Assembly: GCA_015066705.1 (NCBI GenBank)
Contig: SVNV01000005.1
Coordinates: forward strand, 35,470 to 99,469
DNA length: 64,000 nt
Reading direction: 5' to 3'
From: Ruminococcus sp.
Lineage (GTDB): Bacteria > Bacillota > Clostridia > Oscillospirales > Ruminococcaceae
The notes below the pieces were generated by a model. The model was not told the origin of the DNA, made no database searches, and saw nothing but the letters and a program-made list of their open reading frames with translations. Of the stretch, positions 8,578 to 16,475 are shown piece by piece. How positions within the stretch are numbered: the stretch's first letter is position 1; each line of letters starts with the position of its first letter. The position numbers and the translations under genes were made by a program.

Positions 8578-9513
8578 TCATTTCTCCTTCCTATCATTTT
8601 TGTTGATAACGTCCCTTATTATAAATCTCGGACGCTGTTTGATTTCTTCATAAATTTTTGAAAGATAATAGCCTATTATTCCCAGGCTGAACATAATTAT
8701 ACTGCTTGTAATAAGCAAAAGCATAATTACAGTTGTGAAGCCCTCAAGAGCATTCCCGGAGAAATAATTCCAGATTGTCTGAATACCGAGAATTACAGCT
8801 ACGACAAAAAGTACCATTCCACAGCCTGTAACAATCTGAAGGGGTGCACTTGTAAAGGAAGTAATTGAGTTTATCGCATATTTTATAAGGGATTTCAAAG
8901 ACCATTTTGACTGTCCGTCAAATCTTTCCGCAACCTCGAAATATACCTTTTCTGTCTTATAGCCTACCCAGCTTGAAAGCGCTCTGAAAAACGTCAGTCT
9001 TTCAGGCATTTCATTAAGAGCATCAACAACAGTCCTGTCAAGAAGCTTGAAGTCAGAAGCTCCTGACATATCAAGTCCCGAAGCCTTTTTAATCAGCTTA
9101 TAAAACAGCTTTGAAAATCCGCCGTAAAGCTTACTCTCCTTACCTCGGTCGCTTTTTATTCCCTCAACCACGTCTACGTCGTTATTTTTCCAGATGTTAT
9201 ACATTTCAACGATTGTCTGTGGCGGATGCTGTAAATCACAGTCCATAATAACTGCACAATCTCCCGAACAAACCTTGAGCCCTGCAAAAACAGCAGCTTC
9301 CTTACCGAAATTTCTCGAAAAATTAACGGACACAATACGCTTGTCCTTCTGAGAAAGCTCACTGAGCTTTTCCCAAGTTTTATCTTTTGAGCCGTCATTT
9401 ACAAAGACGATTTCAAAATCTATTGAATTTTCTTCCATAATACCTGTCACAACCTGTGCGGTATTAGCAACATTTCCTTCTTCATTATAGCTTGGAATTA
9501 TTATTGAAAGCAT
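8578..9513 (-). CDS. GT2 polyprenyl-phosphate glycosyltransferase (GtrB/DPM1-like)
   Basis: 311 residues. An N-terminal GT-A fold carries IIPSYNEE at the start, Asp40 in VNDGS and the metal-binding DCD (91-93) in MDCDLQHPP; GQSKWS near residue 202 is the conserved (G/R)xSKW motif of this subgroup. Two C-terminal membrane helices (about 230-252 and 263-290) precede a cytoplasmic basic tail. It is predicted to load a nucleotide-sugar hexose onto undecaprenyl phosphate at the inner face of the membrane. It is translationally coupled to the YfhO gene, which would use the product. Start is ATG 9513 with AAGGAG upstream and a consensus promoter before it. Confidence 0.9.
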   Translation of the reverse strand: MLSIIIPSYNEEGNVANTAQVVTGIMEENSIDFEIVFVNDGSKDKTWEKLSELSQKDKRIVSVNFSRNFGKEAAVFAGLKVCSGDCAVIMDCDLQHPPQTIVEMYNIWKNNDVDVVEGIKSDRGKESKLYGGFSKLFYKLIKKASGLDMSGASDFKLLDRTVVDALNEMPERLTFFRALSSWVGYKTEKVYFEVAERFDGQSKWSLKSLIKYAINSITSFTSAPLQIVTGCGMVLFVVAVILGIQTIWNYFSGNALEGFTTVIMLLLITSSIIMFSLGIIGYYLSKIYEEIKQRPRFIIRDVINKNDRKEK

Positions 9514-9564
9514 CGTTTATCTCCTTTTTAAGCCCTCAGGCACACTTTCCCACAATACAGAGTT

Positions 9565-9593
9565 ATTATACCAAAAACTTACTGCTTTGTCAA
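9565..9593 (-). promoter_or_regulatory. Consensus sigma-A promoter of the GT2-yfhO operon
   Basis: Minus-strand TTGACA (9588-9593), 17-base spacer and TATAAT (9565-9570): a perfect consensus, about 50 bases before the GT2 start. Confidence 0.88.
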
Positions 9594-9610
9594 TTAAGAG
9601 TACCGGAAAC

Positions 9611-9640
9611 AAAAAAACGGAACTCTTGAAAGTCCCGTTT
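9611..9640 (-). terminator. Rho-independent terminator of the SH3/Big2 gene
   Basis: On the minus strand, ACGGGACT pairs with AGTTCCGT (one G-U pair) around a 6-base loop, followed by TTTTTTTG (9611-9617). Confidence 0.85.
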
Positions 9641-9648
9641 TGATTATA

Positions 9649-10722
9649 TTATTCTTCTGTATTTTCAGTGTTTTCAGCACTCTCGCCATTGTCCTCATCA
9701 CCTGCCGGCTGGTCAGGAGTTGTCGGCTCATCAGGAGTCTCAGGCTCTGTCGGTTCTGACGGCTCTGTTGGTTCGTCAGGTGTATCAGGAGTTTCAGGTT
9801 CTGATGGCTCGTCCGGTGTAGTTGGCTCGTCAGGAGTTTCAGGCTGAGATGGTTTTTCGGTCTGTGATGGTTTTTCGGTCTGTGACGGTTTTTCAGTCTG
9901 TGATGGCTTTTGTGTCTGTGGCGGTTTAGTCTGCTGTGGTGGTTTAGTTGTTGTGCTGCCGCCTGAATTTCCAGAGCTTCCGCTATCTCCTGAGCTAGTA
10001 GGGAATTTCGTATCAGAAACCAAATCTCCCTTTACAAAGCCCTCTTTGCCCTTTGCGACAACCTTATACCAATCGCCGTTTTTACCGATGATTTCAACCT
10101 TTTCATTAACGTCGAGAATTCTGATTACGCTATAGCTTACGTCAGGTCCCTTTCTGAAATTACAGCCAAAAGCGTAAACTGTCTTTTTAGCAGTAGGAGT
10201 TGTTCCCAGCTTATCGTTTACCTTAACAGTTATTGTAACCTTATCTCCATTGTCAGTAAGGATATAAATCTTACAGGTTCCAAATGCAACACCTGTGACC
10301 TTACCGTTTTTATCAACGGTAGCAATTCCCGATGCACTTGTCTTAAATGTCAGTGCAGGCTTTGTATCCTTTAAATATTTAACTGTGATATTCTTGGATT
10401 TCCCTTCTGCAACCGTCAGATTTTCAGCAGAAATTTCAAGTTCGCCAGAAGGTTTTTCATCATTTTCTGTGGTCAGACTACCTGAAGTTGTGGTAGTTGT
10501 TCCGTCAGGCTTACCCGTTGTTGTATTTGTGTTAGTAGTGGTTGTTGTACCTGCAGGTCTTGTTGCGGAAGGGGTTGTAGTTGAAACAGCAAAATCCTTT
10601 TCATCATAATCCAAATCGGAGCTATCGTCTTTTCTCGACAGAGAAACAACAATTCCCGAAACCATTATACCCACAAGCACCACGCCAAGCAGTGCTATTA
10701 TAAATTTTTGAATTTTATCCAA
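9649..10722 (-). CDS. Secreted/membrane-anchored protein with Big2-like and SH3 domains and Pro/Thr/Glu-rich tail
   Basis: 357 residues. An N-terminal membrane anchor (FIIALLGVVLVGIMVSGIVVSL) is followed by a Thr-rich linker, a bacterial Ig-like (Big_2) domain with the ITVKYLKDTKP and GKVTGVAFGTCKI strands, and an SH3_3 domain (VYAFGCNFRKGPDVSYSVIRIL...GFVKGDLV). It ends in a tail of KPSQTE and PDEPT-type repeats. It probably sits in or spans the cell wall; no catalytic motif is seen. TTG 10722 is chosen because GAGG lies 8 bases upstream; the upstream ATGs lie on or before the -10 box of the promoter at 10754-10782 and so cannot be used. Confidence 0.75.
   Translation of the reverse strand: MDKIQKFIIALLGVVLVGIMVSGIVVSLSRKDDSSDLDYDEKDFAVSTTTPSATRPAGTTTTTNTNTTTGKPDGTTTTTSGSLTTENDEKPSGELEISAENLTVAEGKSKNITVKYLKDTKPALTFKTSASGIATVDKNGKVTGVAFGTCKIYILTDNGDKVTITVKVNDKLGTTPTAKKTVYAFGCNFRKGPDVSYSVIRILDVNEKVEIIGKNGDWYKVVAKGKEGFVKGDLVSDTKFPTSSGDSGSSGNSGGSTTTKPPQQTKPPQTQKPSQTEKPSQTEKPSQTEKPSQPETPDEPTTPDEPSEPETPDTPDEPTEPSEPTEPETPDEPTTPDQPAGDEDNGESAENTENTEE
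9848..9919 (-). repeat. Four 18-bp tandem units encoding KPSQTE-type repeats
   Basis: Units at 9848, 9866, 9884 and 9902 differ by a few bases; the fourth is most diverged. They lie in frame inside the Pro-rich tail of the SH3/Big2 protein and continue into PDEPT/PETP repeats. The tract could vary in length between strains. Confidence 0.8.
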
Positions 10723-10753
10723 AACAGACACCTCGAAAATCAAATATACCATA

Positions 10754-10782
10754 ATTATACAACATTTTACATTTTCCGTCAA
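10754..10782 (-). promoter_or_regulatory. Sigma-A promoter of the SH3/Big2 gene
   Basis: Minus-strand TTGACG (10777-10782), 17-base spacer, TATAAT (10754-10759). It fixes the downstream TTG as the translation start. Confidence 0.85.
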
Positions 10783-10791
10783 GAAGGCAAA

Positions 10792-10819
10792 AAAACTCCC
10801 CGCCGAAGCGGGGAGTTTT
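10792..10819 (-). terminator. Rho-independent terminator of flagellin
   Basis: A 12-bp stem, AAAACTCCCCGC with GCGGGGAGTTTT, around a CGAA/TTCG loop, followed by a T tract on the minus strand. A strong terminator suited to an abundant transcript. Confidence 0.92.
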
Positions 10820-10872
10820 AAGTTCAGTTATGCGTTTTTACACTAACAACTTGTTAAGCAATCATCAACTGA

Positions 10873-12078
10873 TTACTGGAGAAGCTGGAGAACGCCCTGT
10901 GGCTGCTGGTTAGCCTGTGCGAGCATAGCCTGAGCTGCCTGAGTAAGAACGTTACCCTGTGTGTACTGCATCATTGTCTTAGCCATGTCTGTATCACGGA
11001 TACGGCTGTTAGCTGATGACATGTTTTCGCTTGCAGTATTGAGGTTGTTGATTGTGTATTCAAGTCTGTTCTGCATAGCACCGAGGTCTGCTCTCTGTGC
11101 TGATACTGTGTTGATAACGTCTCTGAGAGCTGAAACAGATTCAGAAGCCTTATCCTGATTTGAAATGTTAACTGTGAGAGCACCTGCTGCTACTGAGTCT
11201 GAATTAAATTCTGTAAGTTCAGCATCCTGAAGTCCCTTAAAGAGCTGAGCTGTTCTGAAATCTCTTACTGAAACTACAAGCTTGTCAGCTGCTGCTGATG
11301 TTTCACCAATCTGAAGCTTAAGTCCGCCTGTTGAACCTTCAGCGTTAGCTACTGTCATATCATCATTAAAGAGCTTAGCTCCTTCGTTAGCAGCGTCTGC
11401 TGTTGCGGCAATGAAAGCACCTTCTTCATAAAGGTCTTCTGTAGGAGCTGCAGCACCAGCAGTAAGAGTTACCTTTGTACCGTCAGCCTTGTAATAATCG
11501 CCACCTTCGTCATCACCAACTGTACCATCGTCACCTGTAAATTCAACAGCTGTTGCATCAGTGTCGAACATCAAGAGGTCTTCAACGTCTTCGTCTGTGA
11601 ACTTCTTAGCGAGGTCGCCGTTCATAATCTTGTTGTTGTTGAAGTTAGCTGTTTCAGCGATTCTGTCGATTTCAGCTGAGAGCTGGTCCATTTCAGCCTG
11701 AAGTGCCTTACGGTCTGTAGCTGCGTTAGCATAAGTTTCAGCTTCTGCTCCGCCTTCTACTGTTTCGTATGTGCCGTTAGCTGACTTTTCTGCGAGTTCA
11801 ACCATTCTGTTGAGCATATCGTGTACTTCGCCCATGTAACCTTCAGCTGTCTGGATGAGTGAGATACCATCCTGTGCGTTAGCTGATGCTGTGTCGAGAG
11901 CCTTAATCTGAGCCTTCATCTTTTCGCTGATTGCGAGACCTGAAGCGTCGTCAGCTGCTCTGTTGATTCTGAAACCTGAAGAAAGCTTTTCAAGATTCTT
12001 AGAAACTGAAGAATTGTTCTTCAAAAGATTGTTGTTTGCGTTAATGCCCATTGCATTAGTTCTAACTACCATACCCAT
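10873..12078 (-). CDS. fliC: Flagellin
   Basis: 401 residues. The N-terminal D0/D1 helices (about 1-140: NNNLLKNN...LEKLSSGFRINRAADDASGLAISEKM) and C-terminal D1/D0 helices (about 300-401: RADLGAMQNRLEYTINNL, ending in QQPQGVLQLL) are conserved. The middle (about 150-290) is variable, rich in Ala, Asp and Glu, and forms the exposed face. It is exported through the FlhAB/FliPQR apparatus encoded upstream and builds the filament. Start is ATG 12078, with GGAGG at 12086-12090 (7-base spacing). It is transcribed separately from the 29-gene operon, from a sigma-28-like promoter with a 230-base structured leader. Cap (FliD) and chaperone (FliS) genes are not in this window. Confidence 0.97.
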   Translation of the reverse strand: MGMVVRTNAMGINANNNLLKNNSSVSKNLEKLSSGFRINRAADDASGLAISEKMKAQIKALDTASANAQDGISLIQTAEGYMGEVHDMLNRMVELAEKSANGTYETVEGGAEAETYANAATDRKALQAEMDQLSAEIDRIAETANFNNNKIMNGDLAKKFTDEDVEDLLMFDTDATAVEFTGDDGTVGDDEGGDYYKADGTKVTLTAGAAAPTEDLYEEGAFIAATADAANEGAKLFNDDMTVANAEGSTGGLKLQIGETSAAADKLVVSVRDFRTAQLFKGLQDAELTEFNSDSVAAGALTVNISNQDKASESVSALRDVINTVSAQRADLGAMQNRLEYTINNLNTASENMSSANSRIRDTDMAKTMMQYTQGNVLTQAAQAMLAQANQQPQGVLQLLQ

Positions 12079-12306
12079 AAATGTACCTCCATGATAATCA
12101 TAATTTTTACGGAAACTCCTTTTTCCGCGGGAGCTTTGCTCCTCTTTTTGTTATGGTGAATCCCGAGTTAGTCGGGGGTTGCCCGAAACCCTCGGGCGAG
12201 TTGTTTTGTGAAAAATCCTTTTCTTAACGGGCCCTGTCAAAAGCAGGATTTTTCGTTTGTGTGTAAGCTTTCGGGAAGTTTTTTGTTTCCTTTGCGCTTA
12301 CACCTT
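12079..12306 (-). promoter_or_regulatory. Structured flagellin leader with CsrA-type GGA hairpin
   Basis: The roughly 225-base untranslated leader folds into successive hairpins on the minus strand. GTGTAAGC pairs with GCTTACAC, GAAAAATCCT with AGGATTTTTC, and CCCGAG with CTCGGG; a GGAGC/GCTCC stem follows. Last is a perfect 6-bp stem CGGAAA/TTTCCG (12110-12127) whose loop is AAGGAG. A GGA in a hairpin loop upstream, plus a second GGA in the ribosome binding site (12086-12090), is the arrangement CsrA recognises in the Bacillus subtilis hag leader. CsrA control is therefore inferred; neither csrA nor fliW is in the window. Confidence 0.6.
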
Positions 12307-12307
12307 A

Positions 12308-12333
12308 TACATCGGTCATTTTTCGCACTTTTA
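12308..12333 (-). promoter_or_regulatory. Sigma-28 (FliA)-like promoter of flagellin
   Basis: Minus-strand TAAA (12330-12333), a 14-base gap, then CCGATGTA (12308-12315). The FliA/SigD consensus is TAAA, about 15 bases, GCCGATAA. The match to the -10 core CCGAT is good; the gap is one to two bases short. It lies in front of the only flagellin gene and downstream of the sigma factor gene. Confidence 0.7.
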
Positions 12334-12401
12334 AATATACAAAACTACCAAAAGTTCGAAAACCGAAATGTAAACCTTGGCTAAATGTGATGAATAAATT
12401 A

Positions 12402-13052
12402 TTAAGACCTGCTACTCATCGCAAGTTCACGCTGTTTTCTGAAGAGAAAAGCACACAATCTGTCGTTATCCGCTTCCGAATCAAACAATATTTCACAGCC
12501 ATACTGATAAAACTTCTTTGATTCGTCAATCGTTCTTCTCACGACAACGCACTGAGCTGTGATTATACAATTTCCGAGATTAAACTGAATCCAGACTTTA
12601 TTCCCCTTTGAGAAATGCTGGCGTGTTTCGATTTTAGTTCCGCTGAGTGAGAGGTCCTTAATGAATACTGCAGAAACCTTTGCTTCTTCGGCCTGTTCCT
12701 CATCGTCTGTAAAATCACCGCTTGAAGATATTTTAGCAAACATTCCCACCTCTACTCTGAAATGGTTTCTTCTTTCGTGGTCAACTATTCGTACAACGTC
12801 AACCACCTTCATTTCATCTTCGGTAGATGTAAGTACAAATCCCACCAGAACTGTAAAGCCAAGCTTATTATAAACATTGACCTTTACCGGCTGATTTACG
12901 TTAAGAAGTTTTAAGTAGTCGCCATTTTTTGCTGAAATCCTGACAAATTCCTCATCAATTTCAGTGATTATACCCTTTGACAAAATCTCATTTCTTTTTG
13001 AACGCACTTCGCAAAGTGACTGTCTATAATCCAGTGGTATAGGCAGAAACAT
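12402..13052 (-). CDS. PilZ-domain c-di-GMP effector (YcgR/YpfA-like flagellar brake)
   Basis: 216 residues. An N-terminal YcgR-like barrel (about 1-95) is followed by a PilZ domain (about 97-210). The c-di-GMP-binding signature is intact: an RRNHFR arginine motif near 98-103 and DLSLSGTKI near 138-146, the (D/N)xSxxG motif. In related bacteria such proteins bind c-di-GMP and slow the motor through MotA or FliG. It is the last gene of the flagellar operon and overlaps the FlhX stop by one base (TGATG-type junction), so it is co-translated with the export genes. A direct motor role is inferred from family and position. Confidence 0.9.
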   Translation of the reverse strand: MFLPIPLDYRQSLCEVRSKRNEILSKGIITEIDEEFVRISAKNGDYLKLLNVNQPVKVNVYNKLGFTVLVGFVLTSTEDEMKVVDVVRIVDHERRNHFRVEVGMFAKISSSGDFTDDEEQAEEAKVSAVFIKDLSLSGTKIETRQHFSKGNKVWIQFNLGNCIITAQCVVVRRTIDESKKFYQYGCEILFDSEADNDRLCAFLFRKQRELAMSSRS

Positions 13053-13360
13053 CAGTTATTCTCCTCTCTGTTATTTTTCTCGTTTTGTATCTCCTCTTTA
13101 AGCTTCCCCGAAACATTTAACAGGGAAACATATATTGCCGCCACAACCTGATACAGCTCAGGCGGAATTGTATTTCCCACCTCAAGCATACACATCAGTG
13201 ATGCTGCGCTGTCGTCACGGTAAACGGGAATTCCGTTTTTTTCTGCGATATCAATAATTTTCTTAGCGATATCTCCGCAACCCGATGCTACAACTACCGG
13301 TGCCACATCACGGTCGGTGTCGTATTTCAGCGCAACTGCCTTATTTTTAGATTGTAACAT
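13052..13360 (-). CDS. FlhB C-terminal-domain paralogue (FlhX/YlqH)
   Basis: 102 residues, matching only the cytoplasmic export-gate domain of FlhB. VALKYDTDRDVAPVVVASGCGDIAKKIIDIAEKNGIPVYRD parallels the FlhB region after its cleavage site, including the YD...APVVVA strand. It lacks the NPTH cleavage motif, with NK in its place, so it mimics the already cleaved fragment. In Bacillus such a protein can partly replace the FlhB C-terminal fragment. It overlaps the preceding gene by 14 bases and the PilZ gene by one base. The ylqG-ylqH order seen in Bacillus is preserved here. Confidence 0.85.
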   Translation of the reverse strand: MLQSKNKAVALKYDTDRDVAPVVVASGCGDIAKKIIDIAEKNGIPVYRDDSAASLMCMLEVGNTIPPELYQVVAAIYVSLLNVSGKLKEEIQNEKNNREENN

Positions 13361-15668
13361 TTATTCCCGACCTCCTTGCCGGCAACGAACGGAACACATC
13401 TATAAGACTTCGTGATTCCTTTAGTTCTGTTATTTCGATTGATTTAAAGCGATAGCCCGTTGATTCGCAGGCTCTTCTTATATCAGCGTTAACCACCTTA
13501 TACTTTGAAACATACTCCGGCGGACACATTACCGAAAGGGTAATATTCTTATCCTCCACATAAAGCTCTGTCTCAAACTTACCGATACTATCGATTTCAA
13601 AAACGACCAGCATATGGGTCATTTTCTTACCGCTGCTAACGCCACCCTCAACGTCTTCCTCTCCGTTAGGGTTTATCCAGATTTCCGCCATAGCCTGTGT
13701 CAGTCCGTTGTCAACAGGTATAACGTAATGCAGAAGCGGTGTAAAGTTTGACGGTGAGGACAAAAGTCCATGAACTATCTTATCAATACTTTCCGCATTA
13801 AGCATTTTGGTTTCCATATTTTCCGACTGCTTTTCGAGAATCTCCGCAAGTGCCGACATAGTCTTTGACTCATAGGAAGCCTCTCTCAGCGGTTCGGTTT
13901 CAAGATACTTCACCAAATCCTTTGCAAGCTTTGACTGAAGCTCCTTATCGGGAACATTCTGCAAAAGCTTTGAAAAAGCTTCGGCAATAAGATTATCATT
14001 ACTATTATACCTCGAAAGATTATATTTTGCAAGTCCCACTGTTTTTGCCATTTCGCCATCATACAAAACGCTGTTCTGCAGGCTGTCAAGCAGGCTTAAA
14101 ATCTGCGATTTGACCTGTGGGAAATCGCTTTTCGGCAGTGTGCCGTTCATAAGGCCTTCGAGGGTTTTTGAAAGTGCATCAAGGTTCTCTGAATACTCGC
14201 TTGTTTCAGGGAACGAATCCTTTAAAAACAGCAGATTATTCTTAACCGCATCAAGGACATCTGTACGATTCTGTTGCGAATTGATTGCTTTAAGAAGGTT
14301 GATTACACTATCCTCAAGGTCCTTCTGAGCAACCGCCTTATCAGGATTTACGGGATTTTCGATAATTTCCTTCTGAACCTCCTTCAGAAGCTTAGAAACA
14401 TCAATCTGTGGCATTTCCTCCGGAGTATCAATAGGGATATATATTCTTTCCACGTCAGAATTTTCTGTCCTTTGAGCGGGCATCTGCTGTGTGCTATTTA
14501 AAGCAGGATTTGTATTCTGCTGATTTTCGTTATTTAGTGTCTGCAAATTCTCACCGTTCAGATTGGCGATTTCGGGATTTACAGGTTGTTCGGGGACAAA
14601 GCCCTGAACATTTCCGGTCTGATTATTCTGCATACCTACCATCAGCTCTTCAGGCACAAACTGATTCGCTCCATTCTGCTGAGGCTGAGGCTGTGGAGTA
14701 GTTGCCTGTGGCTGGGCTTGATTAGCTTGTTCCGTCTGCTGTGGCTGTTGTGGTTGTTGCAGAGTATTCTGACCATCAGTAACATTTTCTGTGACATTCT
14801 GATTCTGCTGTGTATTATGGTTCGCAAAAAGCTTCTGAACGTCAAGAAAGTTCTGATTATTCAAAGCATTTTCATTCTGAGCCGTCTGATTTTCGCCATT
14901 CTGATTAGGAAAAAGCTGAGGATTCTGTTGTTCTGTCTGCAGATTTTCCTGAGGAGCAATAAAGCCTTCAATCATTGGCTGTACTGTCTGGTTTGCAGGG
15001 ATAGGGCTCTGATTATTCTCCGCAGTCATTTGTGGTAACTGCTGCTGAGTCTGCTGGTTTTGCTGAGTCTGTTGAGCCTGCTGCGGTTGACCCTGCTGAG
15101 GCTGGTTTGCATTCTGGGTCTGGTTAGACTGCTGATTAGCCAATGCCTTCTGAAGTTCTCCGCCGTCATTAAGCTGTGCAAGTGGCACCTGACTATATTT
15201 CTCAAGAATATTCTGGCTGACGGATTTTCCGTTTGCCGAAAGAAGCCTTCTAAGAGTATCAAAAAGGTCGCCTTTAAATATAGTAGCGATATTTTCCTGA
15301 TTTATCATCTCCTGGGCGATTTCCTCAGGAGAAAGAATAAGTCTGTTTAAAAGCTGCTGCATTTCCTCCGTCTGGGTTTCGTTATTAAGTGGCATAAGTC
15401 CCACTATTTCACGAAGAAAGAAAATATTCTTCAAAAAGCTTGTTGCAACCTCAGGGTCTCTGAGCATTGAAAAAAGCGCTGTTGCTGATGAGCCGTTTTC
15501 ACGAAGAACATTATTCTGACCCAGCATTTCGGACTGAGCGTTTGTTGTTTTTATTTTTGAAAGGTCCTGAAAGTCGAAAGGAAGGGCTGAGGCATCTCTG
15601 TGTTCTTTAGTAGGAGTGATAATATTTCTGTTATTTATCGGCGTAGTCGCACGCATAATATCAGCCAT
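13347..15668 (-). CDS. Large Gln/Asn-rich flagellar operon protein, YlqG-like with a FliK-like C-terminal domain
   Basis: 773 residues in three parts: an N-terminal helical region (about 1-160), a very Gln/Asn/Pro-rich middle (about 165-400, with QQPQQ and NQQTQQ runs) and a folded C-terminal region (about 430-773). The end (about 640-760) contains LTQAMAEIWINPN and FEIDSIGKFETELYVEDKNITLSV, which resemble the beta-strands of the FliK/hook-length substrate-switching domain. No signal peptide. It directly precedes the FlhX gene, as ylqG precedes ylqH in Bacillus. A role in hook-length control or secretion switching is inferred; a second, more typical FliK lies at 30359-32503. Confidence 0.6.
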   Translation of the reverse strand: MADIMRATTPINNRNIITPTKEHRDASALPFDFQDLSKIKTTNAQSEMLGQNNVLRENGSSATALFSMLRDPEVATSFLKNIFFLREIVGLMPLNNETQTEEMQQLLNRLILSPEEIAQEMINQENIATIFKGDLFDTLRRLLSANGKSVSQNILEKYSQVPLAQLNDGGELQKALANQQSNQTQNANQPQQGQPQQAQQTQQNQQTQQQLPQMTAENNQSPIPANQTVQPMIEGFIAPQENLQTEQQNPQLFPNQNGENQTAQNENALNNQNFLDVQKLFANHNTQQNQNVTENVTDGQNTLQQPQQPQQTEQANQAQPQATTPQPQPQQNGANQFVPEELMVGMQNNQTGNVQGFVPEQPVNPEIANLNGENLQTLNNENQQNTNPALNSTQQMPAQRTENSDVERIYIPIDTPEEMPQIDVSKLLKEVQKEIIENPVNPDKAVAQKDLEDSVINLLKAINSQQNRTDVLDAVKNNLLFLKDSFPETSEYSENLDALSKTLEGLMNGTLPKSDFPQVKSQILSLLDSLQNSVLYDGEMAKTVGLAKYNLSRYNSNDNLIAEAFSKLLQNVPDKELQSKLAKDLVKYLETEPLREASYESKTMSALAEILEKQSENMETKMLNAESIDKIVHGLLSSPSNFTPLLHYVIPVDNGLTQAMAEIWINPNGEEDVEGGVSSGKKMTHMLVVFEIDSIGKFETELYVEDKNITLSVMCPPEYVSKYKVVNADIRRACESTGYRFKSIEITELKESRSLIDVFRSLPARRSGINVTI

Positions 15669-15698
15669 AGCCCTTCCTCCTTGAAGTTAAAATAAAAT

Positions 15699-16445
15699 TC
15701 AGCGTCTGAGATTATTTACGATATCCTCAACCTCGTCTGCTGTCTGAACAACCTTAGCAGAAAACTGATACGCCTTCTGTAAAACGATTACATCTGACAT
15801 TTCCTTTGCAAGATTTACATTTGAGCGTTCTATCCACTGTTGTCTTATTTCATAATCCTGTGGATTATTTACAACTGCCTCCCCTGAAATTTCTGTCGGC
15901 AAAAAGCTCTGCCCGTCAATTCTGTAAAGTCCGTAAGGGTTATCAAAATTGAAAACACCCAGTCTGTCTATAAGACCTTCTGTTTCAAGAAGACCGTCCT
16001 CGCCAACAGGAATATCAATTCTTTCCTGATTTGCGTCGAGAACATATGCTCCGTCAGAAGTAACAAGGTAAGCCGCATCGTCCTCGATACTGATATCGAA
16101 GGTTCCGTCTCTTGTATACTGGATTTCGCCTGTTCTTTCAACCGCAAAAAGTCCTGTTCCTGCGATAGCATAGTCAAGCTCATAGCCTGTATAATGAACG
16201 CTTCCCTGAGTGAACTGTAAGCTGTCGTCAATAACCTTTACGCCGTGTCCCTGATTAACTGATTCTTCAGTTTCGATACCGATATTTTCATTGATATCCA
16301 TTCTGTTATAAACAAGCTCACGGAAGTCGGCCGTTGTTGATTTATAACCTGTTGTATTTGCATTTGTAATATTCTGGGCTGCTATATTTATACCGTTCTG
16401 ATAAGCTCTCAGACCGCTTCTGCCCGTATAAAACGCAATATTCAT
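15699..16445 (-). CDS. flgG: Flagellar rod/hook-basal body protein, FlgG-like
   Basis: 248 residues. The N-terminal rod motif (SGLRAYQNGINIAAQNITNANTTGYKSTTADF) and the C-terminal helix (SNVNLAKEMSDVIVLQKAYQFSAKVVQTADE) are those of the FlgE/F/G family. The central D1 strand YAIAGTGLFAVERTGEIQYTRDG is present. The TTADFRELVYNRM stretch after the N-terminal motif resembles the DFxDLxY region of FlgG, so it is assigned distal rod. It is paired with a second rod gene 31 bases upstream, as in Bacillus flhO-flhP. F versus G assignment of the two is tentative. Confidence 0.8.
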   Translation of the reverse strand: MNIAFYTGRSGLRAYQNGINIAAQNITNANTTGYKSTTADFRELVYNRMDINENIGIETEESVNQGHGVKVIDDSLQFTQGSVHYTGYELDYAIAGTGLFAVERTGEIQYTRDGTFDISIEDDAAYLVTSDGAYVLDANQERIDIPVGEDGLLETEGLIDRLGVFNFDNPYGLYRIDGQSFLPTEISGEAVVNNPQDYEIRQQWIERSNVNLAKEMSDVIVLQKAYQFSAKVVQTADEVEDIVNNLRR

Positions 16446-16475
16446 ACTATTTTGTTTCCTTTCGTTTTAAGAGAC

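Noticed and set aside
14586..15038. Plus-strand hydrophobic reading frame inside the Gln/Asn-rich flagellar gene
   Set aside because: It is the complement of Gln-rich codons (CAG read as CTG), with no ribosome binding site; a shadow.
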